A stretch of 64,000 bases of DNA from Pantoea eucrina (GTDB lineage Bacteria > Pseudomonadota > Gammaproteobacteria > Enterobacterales > Enterobacteriaceae): contig NZ_MIPP01000013.1 of NCBI RefSeq assembly GCF_002095385.1, positions 17,125-81,124 of the forward strand, read 5' to 3'. Within the stretch, counting starts at the first letter, position 1. The number at the start of each line of letters is the position of its first letter. The notes under the pieces were generated by a model. It was not told the DNA's origin, did no database searches, and saw nothing but the letters and a program-made list of their open reading frames with translations. This document shows, piece by piece, positions 47,979-59,289 of the stretch. Both the position numbers and the translations under genes were made by a program.

Positions 47979-48941
47979 GTGCGTCTTAGCTCAAGTATGA
48001 TTTTTGACCAGCAGGTGCGCGGGATCACCGACTCGCAATCCTCCTGGCTGAAGGTAGGCCAGCAGCTGGCAACCGGGCTGCGGGTCAGTAATCCCTCTGA
48101 CGATCCTATCGCAGCCTCACGCGCGGTGGTGCTGTCACAGTCGCAGGTAAAAAGCAGCCAGTATGCCACGGCACGCAGTTTTGCTAATCAGAGCCTCTCG
48201 ATGGAAGAGAATGCGCTCTCCAGCGTGGTCAGTACCATACAGGATGCGCAGACCACCATCGTAAATGCCTCCACCGGCACCCTGAGTGATGAAGATCGTG
48301 GCTCCCTGGCTACGCAGCTGGAAGGGCTGCGCGCGCAGTTGCTGAACCAGGCAAACAGTCAGGATGGTAACGGGCGCTATATTTTTGCCGGCTATAAGAC
48401 CGATGCGCCGCCGTTTAGCGATAGCAGCACCGGCGTGGCCTATGTGGGCGGGGATGAGCCGATTACGCAGAAAGTCGATGAAAGCCGCACCATGCAGGTG
48501 GGCAGCACCGGTAAGTCCGTGTTTATGGCGATCACCAGCAATGCAAAGCCAGAGCCCGATAACGGCACCAGCGAGACCAGCCTGTTCAGCATGCTCGACA
48601 GCGCAATTGCCGCGCTGAAAACGCCGCAGGATAACGCGGACGACGCCACAAAGCAGGCGTTTCAGGCCGCAATGGATAAAACCAACCGCGGGCTGAGCAA
48701 CTCACTTAATAACGTGCTGACGGTACGTTCTGCTGTGGGGATCCAGATGGCTGAGGTGAGTGCGCTCAATCAGCAGGGTGACGATCGCAATACCATCATG
48801 ACCACGCAGATGAGCGATCTGGTACAGGTTGACTACACCCAGGCGATCTCCAGCTACACCATGCAGCAGACAGCCCTGCAGGCGTCGTATAAAACCTTTA
48901 GCGATATGTCAAAGATGTCGCTGTTCCAGCTTAATTCGTAA
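47979..48941 (+). CDS. flgL: Flagellar hook-associated protein 3 (FlgL)
   Basis: 320-residue second junction protein. GTG start with AGAGGAGAG upstream; MRLSSSMIFDQQVRGITDSQ, TGLRVSNPSDDPIAASRAVV and flagellin-like C-terminal helices. Last gene of the flg block. Confidence 0.96.
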   Translation: MRLSSSMIFDQQVRGITDSQSSWLKVGQQLATGLRVSNPSDDPIAASRAVVLSQSQVKSSQYATARSFANQSLSMEENALSSVVSTIQDAQTTIVNASTGTLSDEDRGSLATQLEGLRAQLLNQANSQDGNGRYIFAGYKTDAPPFSDSSTGVAYVGGDEPITQKVDESRTMQVGSTGKSVFMAITSNAKPEPDNGTSETSLFSMLDSAIAALKTPQDNADDATKQAFQAAMDKTNRGLSNSLNNVLTVRSAVGIQMAEVSALNQQGDDRNTIMTTQMSDLVQVDYTQAISSYTMQQTALQASYKTFSDMSKMSLFQLNS

Positions 48942-48984
48942 CTGACCTGACATTCAGCGTACTTAACCGGGTGCGCTTGTTTTT

Positions 48985-49015
48985 CCCATCGCCTTCGCGG
49001 GCGGTGGGTTTTTTT
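48985..49015 (+). terminator. Terminator of flgKL
   Basis: CCCATCGCC-TTCGCG-GGCGGTGGG followed by seven T, 44 bases after the flgL stop. Confidence 0.82.
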
Positions 49016-49052
49016 GGCTGCGGTTCAGGCCGCTCCCGGTAAACAGCAGGCA

Positions 49053-49088
49053 ATAAAAAACCCCGGACCAGCCGGGGTTTTGTTTTTT
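49053..49088. terminator. Bidirectional terminator between flgL and rne
   Basis: CCCCGG-ACCAG-CCGGGG with seven A on one side and a T-rich stretch on the other, so it can end transcripts from either side, mainly rne. Confidence 0.85.
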
Positions 49089-49101
49089 TATCCGCGCAGA
49101 G

Positions 49102-52100
49102 TTACACGCTGTCCGGACGGGTTGCCGGTGCGGTAGCCTGATGCGTCGCGCTGTGACCACCGGCAGAGCCGCGGCCTTCAAAGCTGAACGGCGGACGTAC
49201 CCAGTCGCTGTGACGTGCCGGCTCTGGTTCCCAGGCCGGTGCTGGCGCGCGGGTCATTGGTGCCGTGGCGTGCAGCTTAAAGCGTGACTCTGGCTGCTCA
49301 ACTGACACATCGCGTGCCGGAACCGGCGCATGAGGTTCAGCCACTGGCGCAGCAGGGGCTTCCGCCGCGACTGGCGCTGACAGCACCTTTTCAACCTGCG
49401 TTTCAACAGCAGGAGTCACATCCGCCGGTGCCTGTTCTGCTGCGGCAGCGGCTTCGGTCACAGTTGGCTGTACCGCATCCTGCACAGCAGGCTGTGGCGC
49501 TTCTTCTGACACGTTCTCAGTTACGATCGCAGGCTCGGCTTCCGCAGCCGTCTCCTGCGCCACCGCTTCATCGGCGGCAGAGATAACGGCAGGCTCATGA
49601 TCAACCGGCGCGGCAACAGGGGTCAGGTCATCGGTGTTTACCACTGGCACTTCGGTGTGCGCCTGCGGTTCAGCCTGATGTACAACCTCTGACGTTTCAG
49701 GCTGCGGCACGCCCGCTGAGGCGGCTTCGGCAGCCACCGGCAGCGCGTCTGCTGCATCCTGATAACCATATTCGGTCATTTCGTTCAGCGGCGCCTGAGA
49801 GGTGAACTGCTCGTGCGTCTGCGTAACCGGATAGGAAACCCAGACTTTACCTGATGCCATCTCTGGCGAGGCAGCTGCAGCTTCAAGCGGCATCGGCGAC
49901 TGCAGCGGATAGCGCTCATCGCGATAGCGACGGCGGCGCTGACCACTGACGCGCAGGTGACGCGGAGAGCGACGTGAACGGCGTGGCATATTCGCGCCTT
50001 CACGGTTCTCGTTATCATCCTGCTCATCACTCATTTCCGGCTGCTCAGCGGTGTTAACCGGCGGTGCAATCTCCGCTGCTGCCTCTGGCTGCGCTGCGGC
50101 TGGTGATGCTTCCATAACCTCGCCACTGCGGATACGCTGAGTCAGCTGACGCGGCTTGCGACGTGGCATGACCTGAACGCGCTCTTCTTCCTGTACCGCT
50201 GCGTCAACTGCAGGGATCTCTTCGGTTGCAACGGACTCAACGGCTTTCTCTTCCTGCTGCTGAGCACGCTTCTCTTCCTGACGACGACGCTGACGCTCGG
50301 CACGCTGTTCGCGGCGCTGCTGCTGCTGTTCATCGCGCTGCTGCTGCTGCTCTTCAGTCAGGACCGGGCGCTCGGCACGCGGCTCGTTCTGACGCTTGTT
50401 GCGACGATTCTCCTGATTGTCACGCGGTTCACGATTTTCACGTGGCTCACGGGCTTCACGCGGCTCGCGCGCTTCACGGGGCTCACGGGCTTCCCGTGGC
50501 TCGCGCGCTTCACGCGGCTCACGGTTCTGAGCCTGCTCGCCATTACGCGGCGTGCGATCGCGACGATTATTGTTGCGGCGGTTACGGCGTTCACCACGCT
50601 GCTGCGTGCTGCTTTCATCTTCGGCCGGCTTACTCACCTGCTGAGGTTGTGCTTCCGCCGGGGCTGCTGCCGGAGTATCACTCGCAAACAGCTTTTTCAG
50701 ACCGTTAAGCAGGCGACCCACCAGACCCGTACTGACGGTGGCAGGTGCAGCAGCAGGACGCGCTGTAGCCTGGGCGTCTGGCTCGCTCTTCGCGGCAGGT
50801 TTTTCGGCAGTGACTTCAACCGGTGCAGGCGGGGCATCTGGCATCACAAAGGCGGCCAGCGCAGGCTGCTCCGGACGACGACGCTCGGCGTGCTCCTCTT
50901 CTGATGGCAGCGCCATTTCAGCTTCGTGCAGCTTCGGCAGATGATAAGAGAGCGTTTGTGTCTCTTCACCTTTGCGCACGCGCAGCACGGAGTAGTGCGG
51001 CGTTTCCATTTGATCGTTAGGCACGATAATGGCGCGTACGCCACCCTGACGCTTCTCGATCGCACTCACCGCTTCACGTTTTTCGTTCAGCAGGTAGGAG
51101 GCAACCGGCACCGGCACAATGGCGTGTACTTCTTTGGTGTTATCTTTCAGCGCTTCTTCTTCAATCAGACGCAGAATAGAGAGTGACAGTGATTCGTTAT
51201 CGCGGATGGTACCCGTACCGCTACAGCGCGGGCAGACGTGATGGCTCGACTCACCCAGTGACGGGCTGAGACGCTGACGCGACATCTCCAGCAGACCAAA
51301 ACGGGAGATATGGCTAATCTGAATGCGTGCACGATCCTGACGTACCGCTTCGCGCAGCCGGTTCTCTACGGCGCGCTGATGACGGACCGGCGTCATATCG
51401 ATAAAGTCGATAACGATCAGGCCACCGAGGTCGCGCAGGCGCAGCTGGCGGGCAATCTCATCGGCTGCTTCAAGGTTAGTATTGAAGGCCGTTTCTTCGA
51501 TGTCGCCGCCGCGGGTTGCACGAGCGGAGTTGATATCGATCGCGGTTAACGCTTCGGTGCTGTCGATAACAATTGAGCCGCCAGAAGGCAGACGGACTTC
51601 ACGCTGGAAGGCGGACTCGATCTGCGACTCAATCTGGTAGTGGCTGAACAGCGGAATTTCACCGGTGTAGAGTTTGATCTTGCTGCTAAAGTCAGGGCGG
51701 CCCAGCGCAGCGATATGCTGACGCGCCAGCTCCAGAACTTTAGGGTTATCAATAAGAATTTCACCAATGTCCTGACGCAGGTAGTCACGGAAAGCGCGCA
51801 CAATAACGTTGCTTTCCTGATGGATCAGGAAGGGTGCAGGACGGCTCTCTGCCGCTTTTTTGATCGCTTCCCAGTGTTTGAGACGGAAGCTCAGATCCCA
51901 CTGCAGCGACTCAGCTGATTTCCCCACGCCTGCGGTGCGTACAATCAGGCCCATGCCTTCCGGCAATTCCAGCGCGGAGAGTGCCTCTTTCAGTTCAGTG
52001 CGGTCATCGCCTTCAATCCGGCGGGAGATGCCTCCGGCGCGCGGGTTGTTAGGCATCAGAACCAGGTAGCTGCCTGCGAGAGAGATAAAGGTAGTAAGTG

Positions 52101-52443
52101 CAGCGCCTTTATTACCGCGCTCTTCTTTATCAATCTGAACGATCACTTCCTGGCCTTCACGCAGCACATCTTTGATGTTAGGACGGCCGTGCGCGTTGTA
52201 GTTAGCTGGGAAGTATTCGCGGGAAATTTCTTTCAGAGGGAGGAAACCGTGACGCTCAGCGCCATAATCGACAAATGCCGCTTCAAGGCTGGGTTCAACG
52301 CGGGTGATTTTACCTTTGTAGATATTGGCTTTTTTCTGCTCGTGTCCGGGGCTTTCGATATCCAGATCGTACAGACGCTGACCGTCAACAAGGGCAACGC
52401 GCAACTCCTCCTGCTGAGTTGCGTTAATTAACATTCTTTTCAT
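49102..52443 (-). CDS. rne: Ribonuclease E
   Basis: Main endoribonuclease of mRNA decay and rRNA/tRNA processing, and scaffold of the degradosome. The N-terminal catalytic half is nearly identical to E. coli: S1 domain (about 37-120), [20 protein letters not shown] and [13 protein letters not shown] with the Mg-binding Asp pair, and the zinc link CPRC near 404-407. The variable C-terminal half holds the membrane segment ([12 protein letters not shown]), a repeat-rich basic region, the AR2 RNA-binding stretch ([20 protein letters not shown]) and the PNPase-binding end ([17 protein letters not shown]). 1113 residues. Confidence 0.98.
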   Translation of the reverse strand: MKRMLINATQQEELRVALVDGQRLYDLDIESPGHEQKKANIYKGKITRVEPSLEAAFVDYGAERHGFLPLKEISREYFPANYNAHGRPNIKDVLREGQEVIVQIDKEERGNKGAALTTFISLAGSYLVLMPNNPRAGGISRRIEGDDRTELKEALSALELPEGMGLIVRTAGVGKSAESLQWDLSFRLKHWEAIKKAAESRPAPFLIHQESNVIVRAFRDYLRQDIGEILIDNPKVLELARQHIAALGRPDFSSKIKLYTGEIPLFSHYQIESQIESAFQREVRLPSGGSIVIDSTEALTAIDINSARATRGGDIEETAFNTNLEAADEIARQLRLRDLGGLIVIDFIDMTPVRHQRAVENRLREAVRQDRARIQISHISRFGLLEMSRQRLSPSLGESSHHVCPRCSGTGTIRDNESLSLSILRLIEEEALKDNTKEVHAIVPVPVASYLLNEKREAVSAIEKRQGGVRAIIVPNDQMETPHYSVLRVRKGEETQTLSYHLPKLHEAEMALPSEEEHAERRRPEQPALAAFVMPDAPPAPVEVTAEKPAAKSEPDAQATARPAAAPATVSTGLVGRLLNGLKKLFASDTPAAAPAEAQPQQVSKPAEDESSTQQRGERRNRRNNNRRDRTPRNGEQAQNREPREAREPREAREPREAREPREAREPRENREPRDNQENRRNKRQNEPRAERPVLTEEQQQQRDEQQQQRREQRAERQRRRQEEKRAQQQEEKAVESVATEEIPAVDAAVQEEERVQVMPRRKPRQLTQRIRSGEVMEASPAAAQPEAAAEIAPPVNTAEQPEMSDEQDDNENREGANMPRRSRRSPRHLRVSGQRRRRYRDERYPLQSPMPLEAAAASPEMASGKVWVSYPVTQTHEQFTSQAPLNEMTEYGYQDAADALPVAAEAASAGVPQPETSEVVHQAEPQAHTEVPVVNTDDLTPVAAPVDHEPAVISAADEAVAQETAAEAEPAIVTENVSEEAPQPAVQDAVQPTVTEAAAAAEQAPADVTPAVETQVEKVLSAPVAAEAPAAPVAEPHAPVPARDVSVEQPESRFKLHATAPMTRAPAPAWEPEPARHSDWVRPPFSFEGRGSAGGHSATHQATAPATRPDSV
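50444..50515 (-). repeat. Four-copy 18-bp tandem repeat in rne (EAREPR)
   Basis: Four imperfect 18-base units encode repeats of Glu-Ala-Arg-Glu-Pro-Arg, followed by related degenerate units ([12 protein letters not shown]). It lies in the arginine-rich RNA-binding region of the scaffold half and is in frame. Confidence 0.85.
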
Positions 52444-53016
52444 CGTGACTTACTCGTTATTCTCACATGAGTGATAAAGCTGCGGGCATCGTTACCCTGG
52501 ACGAGAATCAACCGATGGCCCCGTGTCTGCATGCACTGACGTCAACCTCACGGTTGTCGGCGGCTAAAGGGGCGCAAATCTTGTCGGTGGCCTGCTTTTC
52601 ATAAGGAAAACCAGCGCCTGAAGGTGGAAATAATACAAAATTTTTGAAAATCCACACATCCCAGTCTGTTGTCCAGGCCGCAACCCGCAGCCCGCTAAGT
52701 GCCTGATAAAGCATCACGTCTTACGCCATTGCAGCGTGCTCGTTTTATCCGGCAAATTACCTTAATTTCGCTCTTTTTCTGCCCGAATCTTTCTGGTGCA
52801 GAAACAGCAGCATTATTCCACTGCTCACCCGCATATAGCAAGGCGACTTTTGTCGAGCTGTGAAGTTTGTACGCCCTTAACCTGTTCATTTGCGGGGCTA
52901 ATCGGCAGTTTGCTGAAAAAGCCACCGTTTTGAGCGGTCAGAAGCCTGAAACAAGAGAGAGTTAAGCACAGAAAAAGGGGTGGCGCTATCAGGGGACACT
53001 ATTTAGAATCGCCGGC
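52444..53016. other. Divergent rne leader and rluC promoter region
   Basis: 570-base gap. On the minus strand TATTAT (52630-52635) is a possible -10, giving an rne leader of about 180 bases; E. coli rne has a long leader used for autoregulation. The plus-strand side holds the rluC promoter, which I cannot place. No gene seen. Confidence 0.45.
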
Positions 53017-53972
53017 ATGAAAACAGAGAATCCCGGCGTACATTTTGTCGCCATCACGCTGAAAATGCCGGACAACGTATAGACAACTTTTTGCGCACCC
53101 AGCTCAAAGGGGTGCCAAAGAGCATGATTTATCGCATTCTGCGGAAAGGCGAAGTGCGGGTAAATAAAAAACGCGTGAAGCCTGAATATAAGCTTGAGGA
53201 TGGCGATGAAGTCCGCGTACCACCGGTGCGGGTCGCAGAGCGGGAAGAGCAGGCCGTGTCGCCAAAGCTTGATAAAGTCGCGGCGTTAGCGGATGCCATT
53301 CTGTATGAGGACGATCACCTGCTGGTGCTGAATAAGCCGTCCGGTACGGCAGTACACGGCGGCAGCGGCCTGAGCTTTGGGGTTATTGAAGGGCTGCGGG
53401 CACTGCGTCCGGAGGCGCGTTTTCTGGAGCTGGTACACCGGCTGGATCGCGACACCTCAGGCGTATTGCTGGTGGCTAAGAAGCGTTCGGCGCTGCGCTC
53501 ACTGCATGAGCAGCTGCGTGAAAAGGGGATGCAGAAAGATTATCTGGCGCTGGTACGCGGCGACTGGCCTTCTCATCTGAAAGTGGTGCAGGCTCCGCTG
53601 CTGAAAAACATTCTGCAGAGCGGAGAGCGGGTAGTGCGCGTCAGCGCAGAAGGCAAGCCTTCAGAAACCCGGTTCAAAGTAGAAGAGCGTTTTGGGCTGG
53701 CGACGCTGGTTAAAGCCAGCCCGGTAACCGGCCGCACGCATCAGATCCGCGTGCATACCCTGCATGGTGGCCATCCGATCGCCTTTGACGATCGCTATGG
53801 CGATCGCGAATTTGATCGTCAGCTGGCTGGCACGGGGTTATCGCGCCTGTTTCTGCACGCGGCAGCGCTGACGTTTACGCATCCTGCCACCGGCGAAACA
53901 TTACGCATGGAGGCGCCGCTGGATGCGGCACTCAGACACTGCCTGACCAGACTGCGGCAGAAAAAAAGCTGA
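53017..53972 (+). pseudogene. rluC: 23S rRNA pseudouridine synthase RluC (frameshifted)
   Basis: Makes pseudouridines 955, 2504 and 2580 of 23S rRNA. The start at 53017 reads [14 protein letters not shown] as in E. coli, then breaks at acgctgaa (53058). One added G (acggctgaa) restores [18 protein letters not shown] and joins the long downstream frame, with the S4 domain ([20 protein letters not shown]) and the catalytic motif [15 protein letters not shown]. Corrected length is 318 residues. As written only an N-terminally truncated form could be made, so a base-call error is the likely cause. Confidence 0.9.
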
Positions 53973-53983
53973 CGATACCGGCA

Positions 53984-54568
53984 TCAGCCCAGCGGGTTGA
54001 TGCCGGCCTTAATCAGCAGCTGATTAAGTGCAATCAGCGGCAGCCCGACCAGCGTATTCGGGTCGCGCCCCTCCAGCCTGTCGAACAGACAAATGCCTAA
54101 TCCTTCGCTTTTAAAGCTGCCGGCGCACGCCAGCGGCTGCTCCAGCTCAACGTAGCGCGCTATCTCCTGACTGCTCAGCGTGCGGAAGTGCACTGTAAAG
54201 GGCTCATACAGCACAAACTGCTGCCGGCTGGCGGGCTGCAGCAGCGCCAGCCCGGTATAAAACACAATCGCTTTTCCGCTCGCCTGAGCCAGCTGGCGGC
54301 AGGCGTTTTCGCGGGTGTGCGGCTTGCCGGCGATAGCGCCCTCCAGTACGCACACCTGGTCGGAGCCGATAATCCAGCGATCCGGAAACTGCGCAGCCAG
54401 CGCCTGCGCTTTGGCCAGCGCCAGGCGCTGCACCAGTTCAGGCGCACTCTCTTCGGGCTGCGAAGTCTCATCGCAGTCAGGCGCAGCAGTCACAAACGGT
54501 ACGCCAAGCTTGCTGAGCAGCGCCTGACGAAACGGGGAGGTTGAGGCTAAAACCAGTGGCATCATCAT
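53984..54568 (-). CDS. yceF: 7-methyl-GTP pyrophosphatase YceF (Maf family)
   Basis: 194-residue house-cleaning nucleotide pyrophosphatase; the E. coli protein prefers m7[35 protein letters not shown] and [11 protein letters not shown] are conserved Maf motifs. Three consecutive ATG codons make the exact start uncertain. Convergent with rluC, divergent from yceD. Confidence 0.94.
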   Translation of the reverse strand: MMMPLVLASTSPFRQALLSKLGVPFVTAAPDCDETSQPEESAPELVQRLALAKAQALAAQFPDRWIIGSDQVCVLEGAIAGKPHTRENACRQLAQASGKAIVFYTGLALLQPASRQQFVLYEPFTVHFRTLSSQEIARYVELEQPLACAGSFKSEGLGICLFDRLEGRDPNTLVGLPLIALNQLLIKAGINPLG

Positions 54569-54708
54569 TTTTTTACAGAATAGATAGCGTAAACATGACG
54601 GGCATTTTAAACTATGCGCCGCACTGGATGCGAATAGCAGGTGAAAGATGCCGTAAAACGGCCTTTTTCTTTGACTCTAAGACGTTACAAAGTTAATATG
54701 CGCGCCCT

Positions 54709-55230
54709 ATGCAAAAGGTAAAATTACCCCTGACGCTCGATCCGGTCCGCGCCGCGCAAAAACGCCTGGATTATCATGGTGTTTATGCACCTGAATTGGT
54801 GGCGCGTCTGGCCGAAACGGTCGTGAGTGTGGACAGTGATGTGGAATGTACCATGTCGTTTGCGGTTGACAACCAGCGCCTCGCGGTTCTGCAAGGAACG
54901 GCGGATGTGCAGGTGACGTTAATGTGTCAACGCTGCAACCAGCCATTTCCGCAAGCTGTACACGTAAGCTATTGCTTTAGTCCGGTCTCTTCTGACGACC
55001 AGGCTGAGGCACTACCGGAAGCCTACGAGCCGGTTGATGTCAACGATTTTGGTGAGATCGACCTGCTGGCAGTGATAGAAGATGAGCTCATCCTCGCACT
55101 GCCGGTGGTTCCGGTGCATGATTCTGAACACTGTGAAGTGTCCGACGCGGACATGGTCTTTGGTAAGCTGCCTGAAGAGGCAGAAAAACCAAATCCATTT
55201 GCCGTATTAGCCAGTTTAAAGCGTAAGTAA
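54709..55230 (+). CDS. yceD: YceD, DUF177 family protein (23S rRNA accumulation)
   Basis: 173-residue protein co-transcribed with rpmF; plant and bacterial homologues affect 23S rRNA accumulation. Conserved [20 protein letters not shown] with three Cys, and [20 protein letters not shown]. Ends 14 bases before rpmF. Confidence 0.93.
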   Translation: MQKVKLPLTLDPVRAAQKRLDYHGVYAPELVARLAETVVSVDSDVECTMSFAVDNQRLAVLQGTADVQVTLMCQRCNQPFPQAVHVSYCFSPVSSDDQAEALPEAYEPVDVNDFGEIDLLAVIEDELILALPVVPVHDSEHCEVSDADMVFGKLPEEAEKPNPFAVLASLKRK

Positions 55231-55244
55231 TAGGAGTAAGGTCC

Positions 55245-55415
55245 ATGGCCGTACAACAGAATAAACCAACCCGTTCCAAGCGTGGCATGCGTCGTTCGCA
55301 CGATGCCCTGACCACTGCCGCTCTGTCAGTAGATAAAGTTTCTGGCGAAACTCATCTGCGTCACCATATCACTGCGGATGGTTACTACCGCGGTCGCAAG
55401 GTTATCACCAAGTAA
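55245..55415 (+). CDS. rpmF: 50S ribosomal protein L32
   Basis: 56-residue L32. [20 protein letters not shown], then [30 protein letters not shown] before the ATG. Second gene of the yceD-rpmF-plsX-fab operon. Confidence 0.97.
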   Translation: MAVQQNKPTRSKRGMRRSHDALTTAALSVDKVSGETHLRHHITADGYYRGRKVITK

Positions 55416-55442
55416 TTCTTTGCGGTTACGCAAGGCGATACC

Positions 55443-56488
55443 TTGACACGTTTGACCCTGGCAGTTGATGCCATGGGCGGGGACTTCGGTCCCTGCGTGA
55501 CAGTGCCTGCAGCCTTGCAGGCACTGGCCTCTCATTCGCAGCTGGTTCTTCTTCTGGTCGGCGATCCCGACACAATCTCGTCATTTCTTGCCAAAGCGGA
55601 TTCCTCACTTTTGAGGCGTGTGCAGGTTATCCCTGCCGAATCGGTTATTGCAAGTGATGCGAAGCCTTCGCAGGCCATCCGTCAGAGCCGTGGCAGTTCT
55701 ATGCGCGTGGCGCTGGAGCTGGTTGTGGCCGGTAAGGCGCAGGCCTGTATCAGTGCCGGTAATACCGGTGCGCTGATGGGGCTGGCTAAACTCCTGTTAA
55801 AACCGCTGGACGGCATTGCACGTCCGGCACTGATGACCGTTCTGCCCCATCAGCAGCAGGGCAAAACGGTCATTCTTGATCTGGGGGCTAACGTCGACTC
55901 TGACAGCGATATGCTGGTGCAGTTTGCCATCATGGGAGCTGTCATGGCGGAAGAGGTGCTGGAGATCCGGCAACCGCGCGTTGCGCTGCTCAATATTGGT
56001 CAGGAAGAGACCAAAGGGCTTGAGTCGATTCGCGCCGCATCTGCGGTTCTGCGGGCAAGCCCTCAGATCAACTATATTGGTTATCTTGAAGGTAACGACC
56101 TGCTGACCGGCAAAACAGATGTGCTGGTGTGCGATGCTTTGCCGGTAATGTAACGCTGAAAACGATGGAAGGTGTGGTGCGGCTGTTTCTGTCGCTGCTG
56201 AAATCGTCAGGCGAAGGTAATAAAGGTAAAGGGACCTGGTGGCTGAAACTGCTGGGACGCTGGCTGAAAAAGCGTATGATCAGGCGTTTCGGTCATCTAA
56301 ACCCCGACCAGTATAACGGCGCTTGTCTGTTAGGATTGCGCGGAACAGTGATCAAAAGCCACGGCGCGGCCAATATTCAGGCATTCGCTGTGGCGATAGA
56401 ACAGGCAGAGCAGGCGGTGCGTAAGCAAGTTCCCGAAAGAATTGCCGCGCGCCTTGACGCTGTATTAGCCAGGAGTGACAAAGCGTAG
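55443..56488 (+). pseudogene. plsX: Phosphate acyltransferase PlsX (frameshifted)
   Basis: Converts acyl-ACP to acyl-phosphate for phospholipid synthesis. TTG start, [20 protein letters not shown] and [20 protein letters not shown] are canonical. At 56136 the sequence gatgctttgcc lacks one G; gatggctttgcc restores [16 protein letters not shown] and the frame runs to the stop directly before fabH. Corrected length is 348 residues. As written the product ends at 56153 and lacks the C-terminal third. The surrounding operon is intact, so this is probably a base-call error; PlsX is not strictly essential in E. coli, so a real lesion is not excluded. Confidence 0.93.
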
Positions 56489-57442
56489 ATGTATACCAAA
56501 ATTATCGGAACAGGCAGCTATCTGCCTGAACAGATCCGCACCAATGCCGATCTGGAAAAAATGGTGGAAACCTCAGACGAGTGGATTGTCACCCGTACCG
56601 GCATTCGCGAGCGCCGTATTGCTGCACCGGATGAAACGGTTGCCAGCATGGGCTTTAACGCCGCACAGCGCGCGCTGGTAATGGCCGGCGTTGCCGCCAG
56701 CGACATTGGTCTGATTATCGTCGCCACAACTTCATCCAGCCACGCGTTCCCCAGCTCCGCATGCATGATTCAGCAGATGCTGGAGATCAACGACTGCGCA
56801 GCCTTCGATCTTGGCGCCGCCTGTGCCGGCTTTACCTATGCGCTGAGCGTTGCCGATCAATATATTAAAAACGGGGCGGTTAAACACGCGCTGGTGATTG
56901 GTGCTGATGTCCTGGCGCGTACGCTTGATCCCAGCGATCGCGGGACAATTATTCTGTTTGGCGACGGCGCGGGCGCCGTGGTACTGGGCCAGAGCAGCGA
57001 GCCGGGTATCCTCTCGACCCATCTGCATGCCGATGGCCGCTATGGCCAGCTGCTGACCCTGCCTTATCAGGATCGCGCGCGTCAGGATGAACCTGCCTAC
57101 CTGACCATGGCGGGTAATGAAGTCTTTAAAGTTGCGGTAACCGAGCTGGCGCATATCGTTGATGAGACGCTGCAGGCGAATAATCTCGATCGCAGCGCGC
57201 TCGACTGGCTGGTGCCGCATCAGGCAAATCTGCGCATTATCAGCGCAACTGCCCGTAAACTCGGCATGGGCCTGGACAAAGTTGTGGTCACGCTCGATCG
57301 TCACGGAAACACCTCTGCGGCTTCGGTGCCGAGCGCGCTGGATGAAGCAGTGCGTGATGGCCGCATCAAGCCGGGACAACTGATTTTGCTGGAAGCCTTT
57401 GGTGGTGGTTTTACCTGGGGTTCTGCGCTGGTACGCTTTTGA
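56489..57442 (+). CDS. fabH: Beta-ketoacyl-ACP synthase III
   Basis: Starts fatty-acid synthesis by condensing acetyl-CoA with malonyl-ACP. Active Cys at 112 in [14 protein letters not shown]; His in [10 protein letters not shown] and Asn in [11 protein letters not shown] complete the triad. 317 residues. Starts immediately after the plsX stop. Confidence 0.98.
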   Translation: MYTKIIGTGSYLPEQIRTNADLEKMVETSDEWIVTRTGIRERRIAAPDETVASMGFNAAQRALVMAGVAASDIGLIIVATTSSSHAFPSSACMIQQMLEINDCAAFDLGAACAGFTYALSVADQYIKNGAVKHALVIGADVLARTLDPSDRGTIILFGDGAGAVVLGQSSEPGILSTHLHADGRYGQLLTLPYQDRARQDEPAYLTMAGNEVFKVAVTELAHIVDETLQANNLDRSALDWLVPHQANLRIISATARKLGMGLDKVVVTLDRHGNTSAASVPSALDEAVRDGRIKPGQLILLEAFGGGFTWGSALVRF

Positions 57443-57458
57443 TTGACAGGAAGGACAG

Positions 57459-58391
57459 ATGACGCAATTAGCTTTTGTTTTCCCGGGACAGGGATCTCAG
57501 ACCGTTGGCATGCTGGCTGAACTCGCTGCTGACAACCCTCAGGTTGAAGCGACGTTTCGCGAAGCGTCTGATGCGCTGGGCTACGATCTGTGGCAGCTGG
57601 TTCAGCAGGGGCCGGCTGAAGAGCTGAACAAAACCTGGCAGACGCAGCCCGCTTTGCTGGCAGCTTCAGTCGCTATCTATCGCGTCTGGCAGCAGAAACA
57701 GGGCGCTCAGCCGGTGCTGCTGGCAGGCCACAGCCTGGGTGAGTACTCGGCGCTGGTTTGCGCAGGCGTGCTGGCGTTTGCAGATGCCATTAAGCTGGTA
57801 GAACTGCGCGGCAAGCTGATGCAGGAGGCGGTTCCGGAAGGGACGGGAGCTATGCAGGCAATTATCGGTCTCGATGATGAGGCGATTCGTAAAGCCTGTG
57901 AAGAGAGTGCGCAGGGTGAAGTGGTCTCGCCGGTGAATTTCAACTCGCCAGGCCAGGTGGTGATTGCCGGTAACAAAGACGCCGTTGAGCGTGCTGGCGC
58001 TGCCTGTAAAGCGGCCGGCGCGAAACGTGCGCTGCCACTGCCGGTCAGCGTGCCATCGCACTGTGCGCTGATGAAGCCTGCTGCAGTTAAGCTTGCTGTT
58101 GCGCTTGAAGAGATCGCCTTTAATGCGCCAGATGTGCCGGTAGTGAATAACGTTGATGTCAAATGCGAAAACGATGCTGCGGCTATCCGCAACGCGCTGG
58201 TACGTCAGCTTTATAGCCCGGTACGCTGGACCGAATCAGTACAATTTATTGCAGAACAGGGTGTGACTCAGCTGCTGGAGATGGGTCCGGGCAAAGTCCT
58301 GACCGGTCTGACCAAACGGATTGCTGATAACCTGACGGCTACTGCCGTGAACGATCCTGCGTCGCTTTCTGCGGCTCTCTCTCAGGAATAA
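57459..58391 (+). CDS. fabD: Malonyl-CoA:ACP transacylase
   Basis: Loads malonate onto ACP. FPGQGSQTVGM near the start, nucleophile Ser92 in GHSLGEYSAL, and the later His in VPSHCALM. 310 residues. AGGAAGGA upstream. Confidence 0.98.
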   Translation: MTQLAFVFPGQGSQTVGMLAELAADNPQVEATFREASDALGYDLWQLVQQGPAEELNKTWQTQPALLAASVAIYRVWQQKQGAQPVLLAGHSLGEYSALVCAGVLAFADAIKLVELRGKLMQEAVPEGTGAMQAIIGLDDEAIRKACEESAQGEVVSPVNFNSPGQVVIAGNKDAVERAGAACKAAGAKRALPLPVSVPSHCALMKPAAVKLAVALEEIAFNAPDVPVVNNVDVKCENDAAAIRNALVRQLYSPVRWTESVQFIAEQGVTQLLEMGPGKVLTGLTKRIADNLTATAVNDPASLSAALSQE

Positions 58392-58401
58392 GAGGAAAAT
58401 C

Positions 58402-59136
58402 ATGAATTTTGAAGGTAAAGTTGCGCTGGTAACGGGCGCAAGCCGCGGTATTGGCCGGGCCATTGCAGAGACACTGGCGGCGCGCGGCGCAAAAGTTATC
58501 GGCACAGCAACCAGCGAAAGCGGAGCTGAAGCCATCAGCGCCTATCTTGGCGACAACGGCAAAGGCCTGGCGCTGAACGTGACGGATGCGGCCTCTATCG
58601 ACGACGTGCTGGCAAAAGTGCGCGCTGAATTTGGCGAAGTGGATATTTTAGTCAATAATGCAGGCATCACGCGTGACAATCTGCTGATGCGCATGAAAGA
58701 TGATGAGTGGGATGATATTCTTAATACCAACCTGACATCAGTTTTCCGCCTCTCCAAGGCGGTCATGCGTGCCATGATGAAAAAACGTGTGGGCCGTATC
58801 ATTACCATCGGTTCTGTAGTTGGGACCATGGGTAACGCGGGCCAGGCTAACTACGCTGCAGCAAAGGCGGGTTTAATTGGCTTTAGCAAATCACTGGCGC
58901 GTGAAGTCGCGTCACGTGGCATTACCGTAAACGTCGTGGCTCCGGGCTTTATTGAGACGGACATGACGCGTGCACTGAATGAAGATCAGCGCTCGGGCAT
59001 TCTGGCAGAAGTGCCTGCAGGCCGTTTAGGCGACCCGCAGGAAATTGCCAATGCTGTTGCATTCTTAGCCTCTGACGAAGCAGCCTACATCACAGGTGAA
59101 ACGCTGCACGTCAATGGCGGCATGTACATGGTCTGA
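58402..59136 (+). CDS. fabG: 3-oxoacyl-ACP reductase
   Basis: Short-chain dehydrogenase that reduces beta-ketoacyl-ACP with NADPH. TGASRGIG cofactor motif (12-19), NNAG, then Ser in GSVVGTMGN and Y-x3-K in YAAAKAG. 244 residues, identical in length to E. coli. Confidence 0.98.
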   Translation: MNFEGKVALVTGASRGIGRAIAETLAARGAKVIGTATSESGAEAISAYLGDNGKGLALNVTDAASIDDVLAKVRAEFGEVDILVNNAGITRDNLLMRMKDDEWDDILNTNLTSVFRLSKAVMRAMMKKRVGRIITIGSVVGTMGNAGQANYAAAKAGLIGFSKSLAREVASRGITVNVVAPGFIETDMTRALNEDQRSGILAEVPAGRLGDPQEIANAVAFLASDEAAYITGETLHVNGGMYMV

Positions 59137-59216
59137 TAATCACGAAATCATTTGCATTATTTGCGGTAAACACCGCAGAATAGCGCAAAATCGTGGTTCG
59201 ACCAGCCGGGATTTTG

Positions 59217-59244
59217 TTGCATCTTTTTCACCATTTTATACACT
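59217..59244 (+). promoter_or_regulatory. Candidate internal promoter of acpP
   Basis: TTGCAT and TACACT with 16 bases between, in the 150-base fabG-acpP gap. acpP is known to need very high expression. An upstream hairpin TGCGGT-AAAC-ACCGCA (about 59162-59177) may partly end fabG transcripts. Confidence 0.4.
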
Positions 59245-59289
59245 ACGAAAACCATCGCGAAAGCGAGTTTTGATAGGAAATTAAATAGT

